NCBI GenBank assembly: GCA_035259385.1
Contig: DATFWL010000183.1
Coordinates: forward strand, 88,564-152,563
DNA: 64,000 nt
Direction: 5' to 3'
Source: QHWK01 sp035259385
GTDB taxonomy: Bacteria; Acidobacteriota; Vicinamibacteria; Vicinamibacterales; CAVVIG01
The first letter of the stretch is position 1, and every line of letters starts with the position of its first letter. A model generated the notes under the pieces. The model worked only from the letters and a program-made list of their open reading frames with translations. It had not been told where the DNA came from and searched no databases. Below are positions 39,920 through 48,231 of the stretch, in pieces. The translations under genes were made by a program, and so were the position numbers.

Positions 39920-41014
39920 ATGAAGGTTTTCGTGACGGTTCTCGTGCTGAGCGGCGTCGTCGCCGTTGCCTCTCCCGTCCGCGCGCAGACGCCGATCCCG
40001 ACCGCCGTCGAGAACGATTTCGTCGCTCGTGATTTCACGTTCGCGTCCGGCGAGACCCTTCCCGAATTGAGAATCCATTACCGGACACTCGGGACGCCGC
40101 AGCGCGACGCGGCCGGCGTCGTGCGGAACGCCGTCATGGTGCTCCACGGTACCGGCGGCACGGGCGGCGCCTTCCTGTCGCGGACGTTCGGCGGCGAGCT
40201 CTTCGGACCGGGCCAGCTCCTCGATGCGACCCGGTACTTCATCGTGCTGCCCGACGGCATCGGCCACGGCAAGTCGAGCAAGCCGAGCGACGGTCTGCAC
40301 GCGCGCTTCCCGAAGTACACCTACGACGACATGGTGCGCGCGCAGCACGCCATGCTCGTCGACGGCCTCGAGGTGACGCACCTCCGGCTCGTCATGGGCA
40401 CGTCGATGGGCGCGATGCACTGCTGGGTGTGGGGCGAAATGTATCCTGATTTTGCCGACGGCCTCGTGCCGCTGGCCAGCGCGCCGACGCAGATCGCCGG
40501 GCGCAACCGCGTGATGCGCAAGATGATCATGGACAGCATCACCCACGATCCGGCGTGGAAGAACGGCGAGTACGCGACGCAGCCGCATGAAGGGCTGGTC
40601 GGTGCCATCAACCTGCTGATGATGATGACGAGCAGTCCGATGCAGTGGCACAAGACCGCGCCGACGCGCGACGCGGCGGACAAGTGGTACGAGGAGCAGA
40701 TCGCGACGCGCGTGGCGTCGACCGACGCCAACGACATGCTCTATCAGTACAATGCGTCGCGCGACTACGATCCGTCCCCGAACCTCGACAAGATTACGGC
40801 GCCGCTGCTGGCGATCAACTCGGCCGACGACGTCGTCAATCCGCCGGAGCTGGGAATCATGGAGCGGCTGATGCCGCGCGTGAAGCACGGCAAGTACGTC
40901 CTGATTCCGACCAGCGACCGGACCAGGGGCCACGGCACCCACTCCCTGCCGTTGGTGTGGGGCAGTTACCTCGCGGATTTCATGCGAGAGCTGGCGCCGG
41001 CAGGGACGCGCTAG
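39920..41014 (+). CDS. Exported alpha/beta hydrolase of the homoserine-acyltransferase (MetX) superfamily
   Basis: A 364-residue protein with a signal peptide (FVTVLVLSGVVAVASPVRAQ). The fold opens LRIHYRTLGTPQRDAAG and has the nucleophile elbow MGTSMGAMHCWVWGEMYPDF, Asp in NSADDVVNPPELG and His in GHGTHSLP, in MetX order. Cytoplasmic MetX makes O-acyl-homoserine; the signal peptide rules that role out here, so it is a secreted or periplasmic hydrolase or acyltransferase of unknown substrate. AAGGAG lies 7-8 nt before the ATG. It ends at a strong hairpin. Confidence 0.85.
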   Translation: MKVFVTVLVLSGVVAVASPVRAQTPIPTAVENDFVARDFTFASGETLPELRIHYRTLGTPQRDAAGVVRNAVMVLHGTGGTGGAFLSRTFGGELFGPGQLLDATRYFIVLPDGIGHGKSSKPSDGLHARFPKYTYDDMVRAQHAMLVDGLEVTHLRLVMGTSMGAMHCWVWGEMYPDFADGLVPLASAPTQIAGRNRVMRKMIMDSITHDPAWKNGEYATQPHEGLVGAINLLMMMTSSPMQWHKTAPTRDAADKWYEEQIATRVASTDANDMLYQYNASRDYDPSPNLDKITAPLLAINSADDVVNPPELGIMERLMPRVKHGKYVLIPTSDRTRGHGTHSLPLVWGSYLADFMRELAPAGTR

Positions 41015-41015
41015 A

Positions 41016-41048
41016 GGGGACCGCTCCAGATCGAGTGGAGACGTCCCC
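41016..41048. terminator. Bidirectional hairpin between convergent genes
   Basis: GGGGAC-cg-CTCCA, a 7-nt loop, then TGGAG-ac-GTCCCC forms an 11-bp stem with one 2x2 internal loop. It directly follows the hydrolase stop and lies 16 bp from the end of the haloperoxidase-like gene. There is no U-run. Confidence 0.6.
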
Positions 41049-41064
41049 TCCGCTGTCGTACGTT

Positions 41065-42339
41065 CTAATCCCGGTCCTCGTTGTGTTCCCGGGCGTGCTT
41101 CGCAGGGCGGAAATGATGCCTCGTCGTAAACCGGGATACGTGCGTGCCGACCTTCGCGCCGACGCGAGTCGAGTGTCTGTAATGCATGCCGCCGTAGATC
41201 CGCGCGTCGAGCACCTCCGCCAGCGCGTCCGAGAAGTGCATGTACGTTCGAACCGGATTCACGACGCCGGCGACAGTGCTGTCGATCGAGAAGACGACCT
41301 CGTCTGTACCGAAGAAATGCTTCAAGGTCTCGGTTGAAGCGCCGCTGAAGCAGCCGTGAGCCGCAGGGTACTCGGGATGGTTGGGAGTGACGATGACGCC
41401 TATCCATGCCGGATCCGGGGCCGTTTCCGGGTTCCCGTCTGAGTCGCCGGCACGGATGGCCGTCACCGGCCGCCAGAAGTTGTAGAAGTACTTCGCATCC
41501 CAGCATGCAATCAGCGCATCGGCCGACGCAGTAGCCAGCATCGCGAAGTACCGGGCGTTGTCGGCCAGCCCAAGGCCCTTCGCGATCGACAGCGCGCGCC
41601 AGGCGCGGTTCCACTGCAGGGGCGGATTGTCACTCCAGAAGCGCGCGATATCGGTCTGCTCGGCGGTGCGGCTGCTTCCCACTGCCGATCCGAGCGCCTT
41701 GATCTCGTTGTAATCGCGTGCCCACGCCTCGCTGGTCAGGCTCAGAGGGCCGTCAGGGCGGAACTGCGAGGCCGATTTCAAGACGAACGGCTGCACGAAC
41801 GGCGTCTCTGGTGCCTGAGCGGCAAGAAACGCCGGCGGGGTTGGTACCCACACGCCGGGGCCGGAACCCGGCACGTAGTTCACGGTGGCGTCGCGGCCGT
41901 CTCCGGCGCGCGCCATCAGAATCGCGCTCGCCGCCCGTTCGCCGACGGCGACCCCGTTCACCCTCGCGACGTCGTCGGGAAGCGCCGCGAGCGACGCCGC
42001 GTACTTCGCATCGAGGTCGGCGACCTGCCCGGGGAACAACGCCACCAGGACGGCATGTGCGGCCGCTGCCACCGCCGCGTCAGCCGACGCCGGACGATTG
42101 ACGTCCGGCACGCTCGCATAGCTCTCGAAGGGAGCTCCCTCGATCGCGTTGACGGCGTCGAAAATCGCCAGATGGACCATCGCCAGCCTGATCAATGCGC
42201 GTGGCGGCACTTGTCCGCCAATCGTCACGATCGCCCGCGCTGCATGAGCGTTCCAATCCATGACGATGTCGGCGCGCGCGGGCGCTGCGGGAACAATGGC
42301 GATCGCCACTGCGATCACGGTCAACTCGATTCTGCTCAT
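41065..42339 (-). CDS. Exported vanadium-haloperoxidase/PAP2-like phosphatase
   Basis: A 424-residue protein with a signal peptide (VIAVAIAIVPAAPARAD). The active-site blocks typical of the vanadium haloperoxidase/acid phosphatase family lie in the second half: NHPEYPAAHGCFSGASTE (His plus phosphate/vanadate contacts) and GGMHYRHSTRVGAKVG (Arg and catalytic His). Bacterial members of this family usually act as phosphatases or remain uncharacterised, so halogenation is not implied. The ATG has GGAGGA 3 nt upstream, which decides it over an in-frame start 17 codons earlier. It is divergent from the wHTH/AAA regulator. Confidence 0.82.
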   Translation of the reverse strand: MSRIELTVIAVAIAIVPAAPARADIVMDWNAHAARAIVTIGGQVPPRALIRLAMVHLAIFDAVNAIEGAPFESYASVPDVNRPASADAAVAAAAHAVLVALFPGQVADLDAKYAASLAALPDDVARVNGVAVGERAASAILMARAGDGRDATVNYVPGSGPGVWVPTPPAFLAAQAPETPFVQPFVLKSASQFRPDGPLSLTSEAWARDYNEIKALGSAVGSSRTAEQTDIARFWSDNPPLQWNRAWRALSIAKGLGLADNARYFAMLATASADALIACWDAKYFYNFWRPVTAIRAGDSDGNPETAPDPAWIGVIVTPNHPEYPAAHGCFSGASTETLKHFFGTDEVVFSIDSTVAGVVNPVRTYMHFSDALAEVLDARIYGGMHYRHSTRVGAKVGTHVSRFTTRHHFRPAKHAREHNEDRD

Positions 42340-42440
42340 ACGTCCTCCCCGCCTGCCCGTTCGGCTGTGTCGAGAGGTGAACGGGTACAATCGGCGTCGT
42401 CACGATCGCGCGAAGCAGGGAAAGAAGTCGTGACCGCGTT

Positions 42441-42467
42441 CGGATGAAATCCGGAAATTCTTCGGAT
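42441..42467. promoter_or_regulatory. Three CGGAT/ATCCG half-sites overlapping the start of the wHTH-AAA regulator
   Basis: CGGAT-GAA-ATCCG is a perfect 5+3+5 dyad; a further CGGAT follows after 9 nt and includes the A and T of the ATG. The arrangement suggests an operator overlapping translation initiation, perhaps for autoregulation. No Shine-Dalgarno sequence is visible. Confidence 0.4.
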
Positions 42468-45465
42468 GTCCCTCAAACGCCTGTTTGCGTTCGATCGGTA
42501 TCGGCTCGACGAACACGAGCGCCAGCTTCTGCGCGAGGGGCAGGCCGTCCAGCTCCCGCCGAAAGTGTTCGATTTGCTGGCGGTTCTGGTCCGGAGCGCG
42601 GGCCGCCTGCTCGAGAAGCAGCAATTGCTCGACGAGGTCTGGCCGGGTGTGGCCGTGGAGGAGGGCAGCCTCGCCCGCGCCGTTTCGTCGCTGCGTCGTG
42701 CGCTCGGCACGACGGCCGACGGCCACGACTACATTCAAACGGTCTCGAAGCGCGGGTATCGATTCGTCGCACACGTTCGAGCCACCGACGAGAACCTCGA
42801 CGTCAGACCGTCGGGCATCGCGCTGCCGCCGTCGCTCACTGTGGCCGCCGCAGTCGATTTCGTCGGCCGCGAAGTCGAACTCGAACAGATGCAGCAGGTG
42901 TGGCAGCGCTCGACCGACGGGCGTCGGCAGCTGCTGCTCGTTGCGGGTGAGCCGGGCATCGGAAAGACGCGGCTCGCGCTCGAATTCGCCCGCCGTCGCG
43001 GTGACGAAGGGAGCACGGTCCTGCTGGGATGCAGCGACGAAGAGAGTCTGCTTCCTTATCAGCCGTTCGTCGAATGTCTCAGCTGGTATGTCCGTGTCTG
43101 CCCGCTCTCCGATCTACGGAGTCAGCTCGCTGCCATTGGGGGCGGCGGCGAGCTCGGACCGTTGCTCCCGGAGGTGCACTCCCGCATTCCGGACCTGCCC
43201 GGTCCGCCGGCGATCGACGCCGAAGGACAGCGATACCGTCTGTTCGAAGCGGTCGCGGCGTTGCTCGCGCTCGCGTCACGGGCGCGACCCGTGCTCCTGA
43301 TCTTCGACGACTTGCAGTGGGCCGACAGGCCGACGCTGCTGATGCTGCGGCACGTCATGCGCTCCGCCCGCGCGGCGTCGTTCACGATCGTTGCGACCTA
43401 CCGGGAGAGCGAGCTCGGTCGCACGCATCCGCTCGGAGAGATCCTGATCGGGCTGCGCCGCGAACCAGGGGTGACGCGGTTCGTGCTGCGCGGACTCGGG
43501 CTCGCACACATCAGCACGCTGGTCGACTCGATTGTCGGGCCGGACGCTCCGTCGCAGCTGCCGCAGATGGTCATGAGCAGCACCGACGGCAATCCTTTCT
43601 TCGCGACCGAAATCCTCCAGCATCTGAAGGAGACCAGAACAATCGATCGGATTGGCGGACGGCCCGCGGAGCTCGCCGAGTTCGGCTTGTCGGAAGGAAT
43701 CAGAGAGGTAGTCGGCCGGCGGCTGTCGCGCCTGAGCGACGCGTGCAATCACGTGCTCTCTGTCGCCGCCGTCATCGGGCGCGAATTCGATCCGAGCGTC
43801 GTCGAAGCCGCTGCCGATCTGCCGGACACCGAGCTGCTGAACGCCCTCGACGAGGCGCTGCGCGCACAACTGGTCAGCGAATCTCTCGAGATGAACGGGC
43901 GTTTCGTGTTCAGACACGCGTTGATACGGGAGACGCTGTATCGCGAACTGAGCTCGCCGCGTCGGGTGAAGCTCCACCGGCGTGTGGCCGATGCAATCGA
44001 ACAACTCGCGCAGCACCTGTCGCGGCCGCCGCTGGCCGAGCTCGCCTATCATTTCTCGAACTCGGCATCGACCGGCGTGGTCGACAAGGCCATCGCCTAT
44101 GCCACGCAGGCCGGCGATCGCGCGGCTGACGGCCTGGCCCATGAAGAGGCGGCGCGCCTGTTCGACATCGCGCTCCATTCGCTCGAACTGAAGCCCGCCG
44201 ACGATGAGACCGCGCGGTGGCGCGTCGACCTGCACACGCGGCGCGCCCGTTCGTTCGAGGCGCTCGGCCAGTGGAGGCTCGAGGTGCGCGACCTCGAGGC
44301 CGCGCTCGACCACATCGATCCGCGGCGCGTCGAACAGCGGTGCGAGATCGTGCTCGCTCTCGCACGGGCCTGGTTTCTCCTGCTCGACGTTCATTCCGTC
44401 GAACAGTACGCGACCGACGCGCTGCGGCTCGCCGAGCAGTTGCAGCGTCCTGATCTCGCCGCGAACGCGATGGCGTGGCTGGCGCGCTGCCGGCAGGCCA
44501 GCGGCGATCTCGGCGGGGCAATTGAGATGGACCGCCGCTCGATGTCACGCGCGCCCGGTGTCGTGACCGCCGCCCATATCATGGGACCGCTCACGCTGTA
44601 TCTGGCCGGACAGTCGACGCAGGCGCTCGCGCTGGCCACCGCGTCAGCCGATTTTGCACGCTCGTCGCGCGACACGACGTTCATCATGTATTCTCTGGCG
44701 CACCTCGGCCTGAACCTGGCTGCGGCTGGACGGTACGCGGAAGCCGCCGACGCGTTCCGCGAGGCGCGCAGCTTCGGCCAGAAGTACGGCGCGCTGCCGA
44801 TGCTCGCCCGTGCCACAGCCATGGCGGCGGGTCTGCACTTGACCGTTTTCGATTTTGACGGGGCGGAGGCCCTGCAGTCCGAGGCGTGCGAACTGGCCCG
44901 TGGCGTCGGCTTCGTGCCCCCGATCGTCAGCGCGGGAATCGACTCGCTCCTGACCTTCGCGCGCCGCCGCGAGCCGGGTCGCGCCGAGCGGCTGCTGGAC
45001 GAGACGGCCGCTGCGGCCGCGAGCACGGCAGGCTGGCACGAGTGGTTGTGGCAACTCCGTCTGACGCAGGCCCGGGCCGAACTTGCGCTGGCCCGGGACG
45101 CCTTCGACGAGGCGATCGGCACCGCGACGGCCAGCATCGAACAGAGTCGCGCGAGACGCCGTCCCAAGTACGAGGTGCTCGGCCTGATCACCCGATCGCG
45201 CGGCCTCGCGGCACTGGCCCGAACCCGCGACGCGATCGCCGACGCGACGACCGCCGTGAGCGTCGCGGACGGAACTGCCGATCCGGTGCTCCAGCTTCTC
45301 GCCGCCGAGGCGCTGCTGGAGCTCGATGGAACGGACGAAATGTCCCGGCGGGCGCGCGCGACGGCGGACCGGATTCACGCTGCCCTCCCTGACGAGGTAA
45401 TGCGTCGATCCTTCAACGATTCGGAGGTCGTGCGTCGGATACGGGGACACGGGAAGTGGTCGTGA
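42466..45465 (+). CDS. Winged-helix (OmpR-type) transcriptional regulator with AAA ATPase and TPR domains
   Basis: A 999-residue one-component regulator. Residues 1-105 are an OmpR-type winged helix (FDRYRLDEHERQLLREG, LLEKQQLLDEVWPGV, YIQTVSKRGYRFVAHV). About 120-400 is a signal-transduction ATPase with Walker A GEPGIGKTRLALEF and Walker B LLIFDDLQWADRPTLL. The remaining 550 residues are helical repeats of TPR type. The layout recalls LuxR/MalT-like STAND switches, but with the DNA-binding domain at the N-terminus; such proteins are abundant in Acidobacteriota. The ligand is unknown. It diverges from the haloperoxidase-like gene and may control it or itself through the CGGAT repeats at its start. 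Confidence 0.85.
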   Translation: MSLKRLFAFDRYRLDEHERQLLREGQAVQLPPKVFDLLAVLVRSAGRLLEKQQLLDEVWPGVAVEEGSLARAVSSLRRALGTTADGHDYIQTVSKRGYRFVAHVRATDENLDVRPSGIALPPSLTVAAAVDFVGREVELEQMQQVWQRSTDGRRQLLLVAGEPGIGKTRLALEFARRRGDEGSTVLLGCSDEESLLPYQPFVECLSWYVRVCPLSDLRSQLAAIGGGGELGPLLPEVHSRIPDLPGPPAIDAEGQRYRLFEAVAALLALASRARPVLLIFDDLQWADRPTLLMLRHVMRSARAASFTIVATYRESELGRTHPLGEILIGLRREPGVTRFVLRGLGLAHISTLVDSIVGPDAPSQLPQMVMSSTDGNPFFATEILQHLKETRTIDRIGGRPAELAEFGLSEGIREVVGRRLSRLSDACNHVLSVAAVIGREFDPSVVEAAADLPDTELLNALDEALRAQLVSESLEMNGRFVFRHALIRETLYRELSSPRRVKLHRRVADAIEQLAQHLSRPPLAELAYHFSNSASTGVVDKAIAYATQAGDRAADGLAHEEAARLFDIALHSLELKPADDETARWRVDLHTRRARSFEALGQWRLEVRDLEAALDHIDPRRVEQRCEIVLALARAWFLLLDVHSVEQYATDALRLAEQLQRPDLAANAMAWLARCRQASGDLGGAIEMDRRSMSRAPGVVTAAHIMGPLTLYLAGQSTQALALATASADFARSSRDTTFIMYSLAHLGLNLAAAGRYAEAADAFREARSFGQKYGALPMLARATAMAAGLHLTVFDFDGAEALQSEACELARGVGFVPPIVSAGIDSLLTFARRREPGRAERLLDETAAAAASTAGWHEWLWQLRLTQARAELALARDAFDEAIGTATASIEQSRARRRPKYEVLGLITRSRGLAALARTRDAIADATTAVSVADGTADPVLQLLAAEALLELDGTDEMSRRARATADRIHAALPDEVMRRSFNDSEVVRRIRGHGKWS

Positions 45466-45507
45466 GCGTTCGCCAAACAAGCGTGACGCGGTAGAGTGTG
45501 AGAAGCA

Positions 45508-45984
45508 ATGAGCGACCGAAAATACCGTCAACGCGGGTATCAGGACGAGGGCCGACCGCGCGGGCCGCAGGGGCCGAAGCCGCCGCGGCCGCCACAGGAG
45601 CGGGCGCCCGGCCGCGTGCTGCAGGACGAGCGCGGGCCGAAGACCCCGAACCTGATGGGCATGCACGAGGTGTTCAAGTGCGGCCGGTGTGGAAACAAGC
45701 TGCCGCTGCCGGTGGAGCTCGGCAGCCGCTGCTCGCGATGCGGCGCCGACCTTCATGCCTGCCTGCAGTGCGTGTCGTTCGACACCAGCGCGCGCTGGGA
45801 GTGCACGCAGAGCGCGAAGCTGCCGGCGCGCGTGTCGCCGAAAGACGAGCGGAATCTGTGCCAGCTGTTCTCACCGCGCACGACCATCGAGCGTCAGACC
45901 AGCAGTCCGACGTCGTCGTCCGGCGAGTCCGGATCGGGCACCACCACCAGCGCGCGCAAGGCGTTTGACGATCTGTTCAAGTGA
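45508..45984 (+). CDS. Zinc-ribbon protein of unknown function
   Basis: A 158-residue protein. The first 50 residues are Pro/Arg/Gly-rich and probably disordered. Residues about 57-100 hold Cys pairs KCGRCGNKL, SRCSRCGADL and ACLQC plus one later Cys (RWECTQSAK), enough for one or two zinc sites. The tail is Ser/Thr-rich (TSSPTSSSGESG) and ends RKAFDDLFK, possibly a short helix for docking. It lies just upstream of the candidate selenoprotein, separated by a hairpin repeat. No family name can be given; a nucleic-acid or protein-binding adaptor is a guess. Confidence 0.7.
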   Translation: MSDRKYRQRGYQDEGRPRGPQGPKPPRPPQERAPGRVLQDERGPKTPNLMGMHEVFKCGRCGNKLPLPVELGSRCSRCGADLHACLQCVSFDTSARWECTQSAKLPARVSPKDERNLCQLFSPRTTIERQTSSPTSSSGESGSGTTTSARKAFDDLFK

Positions 45985-45991
45985 CCGGGAC

Positions 45992-46051
45992 GGGGCTCGG
46001 GGCTGGGGACTAGCCGTCATGTGGCGAACTCTACAGTTAGCCCCGAGCCCC
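45992..46051. repeat. G-rich palindromic hairpin downstream of the zinc-ribbon gene
   Basis: GGGGCTCGGGGCT (45992-46004) is the exact reverse complement of AGCCCCGAGCCCC (46039-46051). The arms extend imperfectly with further GGGG/CCCC. It belongs to the same family as the repeat at 6461-6545 and probably terminates or stabilises the upstream transcript. Confidence 0.65.
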
Positions 46052-46061
46052 TAGCCCCCAA

Positions 46062-46067
46062 CATAAT
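46062..46067 (+). promoter_or_regulatory. -10 element CATAAT of a probable leaderless transcript (selenoprotein gene)
   Basis: CATAAT (5 of 6 consensus bases) ends 6 nt before the ATG, placing the expected transcription start at or next to the A of the start codon. No convincing -35 hexamer was found; the hairpin repeat occupies that position. Confidence 0.45.
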
Positions 46068-46073
46068 TGCCGT

Positions 46074-46757
46074 ATGGCCCTCCTCTCACCAGCCGATCAG
46101 GAAACCCTGCGGACCTCGTTCAGCGAGATGACGTCGAAGGTCCGTGTGCTGTTCTTCACGCAGGCGATCGGCTGCGAGACGTGCGTGCACACGCGGCAGA
46201 TCCTCGACGAGCTGCCGGCGCTCTCCGACAAGATCGCGATCGAGGAAGTGAACTTCGTGCTCGAGAAGGAGAAAGCGGCCCAGTACGGCATCGAGCGCGT
46301 GCCGGCGCTCGCCCTGCTCGCCGACGGCAGCAACGGCGACGGGCGCGATTCGCGCATCCGGTTCCTCGGTGCGCCGTCGGGCTACGAGTTCATCTCGCTC
46401 GTGCAGGCGCTGCTGCTGGTCGGCGGGCGCACCTCGAGCCTCACCGAGGAGAACCGCCAGAAGCTGGCGGCCGTGGACAAGCCGATGACGATGCAGGTCT
46501 TCACGACGCCGACGTGACCGCACTGTCCGCGGGCGGTCAGCCTCGCTCACGAAATGGCGTTCTCGAACACGAACATCACCGCGTACGCCGTCGAGGCGAC
46601 GGAATTTCCCGATCTCGCGCGGCGCTACCGTGTGACCGGCGTGCCCAAGACGGTGGTCGACGAGACCGTGGAGATCCTGGGCGGCCTGCCTCAGGACCTG
46701 TTCGTTGCTCAGGCGCTCGCGGGCCGGGACCAGGGTGTGGGACCGATGGGCCCATAG
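46074..46757 (+). CDS. Protein disulfide oxidoreductase (PDO-like), candidate selenoprotein with Sec148 (UPHC)
   Basis: Two open frames in the same phase (46074-46517 and 46518-46757) are separated only by a TGA. Read through, they give a 227-residue protein with two thioredoxin folds, the length and plan of archaeal/bacterial PDO. The first fold has CETC (Cys34, Cys37). The second reads VFTTPT-U-PHCPRAVSLAHE, so the TGA stands exactly for the first Cys of the expected CPxC site; VTGVPKTVVDE is the cis-Pro block downstream. Conserved residues continue on both sides of the TGA, which argues against a true stop. A hairpin with a GGUCA loop begins 11 nt after the TGA. The alternatives are a nonsense mutation or a sequencing error. 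The last residues (GVGPMGP) come from a dispersed repeat. Confidence 0.75.
46529..46546 (+). promoter_or_regulatory. Candidate bacterial SECIS hairpin
   Basis: GCGGGC pairs with GCC-CGC across the loop GGUCA: six base pairs, all G-C, with one bulged U on the 3' side. A weak 3-bp lower stem is possible. The loop starts 17 nt after the TGA, within the 16-37 nt window described for bacterial SECIS elements, and begins with G as required. The loop resembles the GGUC of the E. coli fdhF element, although there the bulged U is on the 5' side. Confidence 0.6.
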
Positions 46758-46820
46758 GGTGGGTAGGGTAGGACCGATCGGTCCGTCCCAACCCAGCCGA
46801 TGGGCCCATCGGTCCTACAC
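46735..46820. repeat. Inverted repeat of the GGCCCATCGGTCC family between convergent genes
   Basis: GTGTGGGACCGATGGGCCCA (46735-46754) and its near-exact reverse complement (46801-46820) flank a centre that includes the perfect palindrome GGACCGATCGGTCC. The left arm encodes the last residues of the PDO-like protein and contributes to its stop; the right arm contains the stop of the amino-acid permease gene. A single further copy lies at 51603-51623. Confidence 0.7.
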
Positions 46821-48161
46821 TCCCGTCCGGCGCCGGCGGGCGAGCCAGAAGGCGAGCCCGACGGCGCTCCAGGCGACGAACGCCGTCCATTCCGCGGTCG
46901 TGAAGCTGCCAGGTACGGCAGGCACGATCTTCATCAGCACGATCGCAGACGCGACCACGGCGCCGAGGTACGCCATCGCCCCGGACTCCGACGCGTCGCG
47001 CCGCGCGAGATAGGCGACGCAGGCGGACAACCAGCCGACGCCGACCGCGAGCGATCCCACTTCGGTGATCGGGACGAGAATCGCGTCGCCGAACATCGCG
47101 GCAGCAATCGTCAGCGCTGCCATGAGACCGATGGCGACGACCGGCGTGCCGAACGAGGGATGGACGCGGCCGAGCGAGGGATGCACCAGGTCGCGGCGGC
47201 CGATCGCGTAGAGCATCCGCGTCGCGGCGACGAAGTTGCCGTTGAAGATCTTCAGCAGCGACAGGAACGCACCGAAGAGAATCAGCTGCGCGATTGCGTG
47301 CGAGCCGAACGTCCGCTCGAACGCGACTTCGGTGCGGACGTGTCCCGAGACGATCTCCTGCCACGGGTACACGTAGGTGACCACCGCGACGATGAGGACG
47401 TAGAAGGTGAAGCCGGCGACGAGCGACGCATAGATCGCCTTGGTGAAGTTGCGCGGATCGAACCCGCTCCGCGCTTCCTCGGATCCCTTCGCGACCGATT
47501 CGAAGCCGGTCATGAAGTAAGGCACGATCTGCATCACCAGAAAGGTCCCGAGCAGGCCGCTCCGTCCCGGCGCGAACAGCGGCCGCATGTTCGCGCTCGA
47601 CCCTTTCGCGAACCCGAGCAGCGTGAAGATCGCGAAGGTCGCGAGCAGGCCGAACGTCATCACGTCCTGAAAGACGCCGCTCGGCTTGATGCCGCGGTAG
47701 TTCAGCACCGCGATGAGCACGGCCAGCGCGACGCCGACCGCGAGCCGCGGCGCGTAGATCGGGCTGCCGTCGATCACGTACAGCCGGGCGCTGTTGAGCG
47801 ACGGAAACACGCGCGCCAGCAGGTTGCCGGTGGCGACCGCCTCCCACGGACAGACGATCGCGTAGGACAGGACCATCGTCCAACCCGCGGCGAAGCTGAC
47901 CGCCGGAGGCATCACGCCTTCGGTGTACGCGATCTCGGCGCCGGCGTCCTGGATGCGCTGCACGAGGCGGCCGTAGGTGTGCGCGATCGGAAACAGGAGC
48001 AGCCCGCCGATCAGGAATCCGAGGATCCCGCCCGCCGGCCCGCCGCGCGACAGCCAGTCGTCCATCAGGACCAACCAGCCGACGCCAATCATCGTGCCGA
48101 ATCCGAACGTGAAATATTCGACCGTGCTGAGGCTGCCGTGCAGCCGTTCGCGCTGTGGCAT
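46815..48161 (-). CDS. APC-superfamily amino acid permease
   Basis: A 448-residue transporter with about twelve helices. The first reads FTFGFGTMIGVGWLVLMDDW, containing the GxG segment of the APC substrate site; VPYFMTGFESVAKGSEEA is the helix-6 block. Substrate class is amino acids or polyamine precursors. It is divergent from the agmatinase gene across 70 bp, so uptake of arginine, agmatine or a related compound is a reasonable guess. The ATG at MPQRERLHG is chosen; a GTG/ATG 11 codons earlier is also possible. Its stop lies within a dispersed inverted repeat. Confidence 0.85.
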   Translation of the reverse strand: MPQRERLHGSLSTVEYFTFGFGTMIGVGWLVLMDDWLSRGGPAGGILGFLIGGLLLFPIAHTYGRLVQRIQDAGAEIAYTEGVMPPAVSFAAGWTMVLSYAIVCPWEAVATGNLLARVFPSLNSARLYVIDGSPIYAPRLAVGVALAVLIAVLNYRGIKPSGVFQDVMTFGLLATFAIFTLLGFAKGSSANMRPLFAPGRSGLLGTFLVMQIVPYFMTGFESVAKGSEEARSGFDPRNFTKAIYASLVAGFTFYVLIVAVVTYVYPWQEIVSGHVRTEVAFERTFGSHAIAQLILFGAFLSLLKIFNGNFVAATRMLYAIGRRDLVHPSLGRVHPSFGTPVVAIGLMAALTIAAAMFGDAILVPITEVGSLAVGVGWLSACVAYLARRDASESGAMAYLGAVVASAIVLMKIVPAVPGSFTTAEWTAFVAWSAVGLAFWLARRRRTGV

Positions 48162-48219
48162 GGGCGGACGAACTATAGCAGCGGCGTTGACCATCCCCTT
48201 GTCTCAGCGTCGCCGTGGT

Positions 48220-48225
48220 TAAACT
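48220..48225 (+). promoter_or_regulatory. -10 element TAAACT of a probable leaderless transcript (agmatinase)
   Basis: TAAACT ends 6 nt before the ATG, the spacing expected if transcription starts on the start codon. No Shine-Dalgarno sequence is present. Confidence 0.4.
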
Positions 48226-48231
48226 TGTCGC

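Noticed and set aside
46515..46540. Perfect hairpin TGACCGC...GCGGTCA beginning at the TGA itself as the SECIS element
   Set aside because: Its 7-bp stem includes the TGA and its loop starts only a few bases after it, too close for a bacterial SECIS. The hairpin at 46529-46546 has the proper distance and loop. The first could still compete with the second.
46518..46757. Separate short gene for the second half of the PDO-like protein, or a frameshift between two halves
   Set aside because: The two parts are in the same phase with only a TGA between them, and the sequence between the TGA and the next ATG continues the family (PHCPRAVSLAHE). A frameshift is not needed, and a separate start would cut off the active site.
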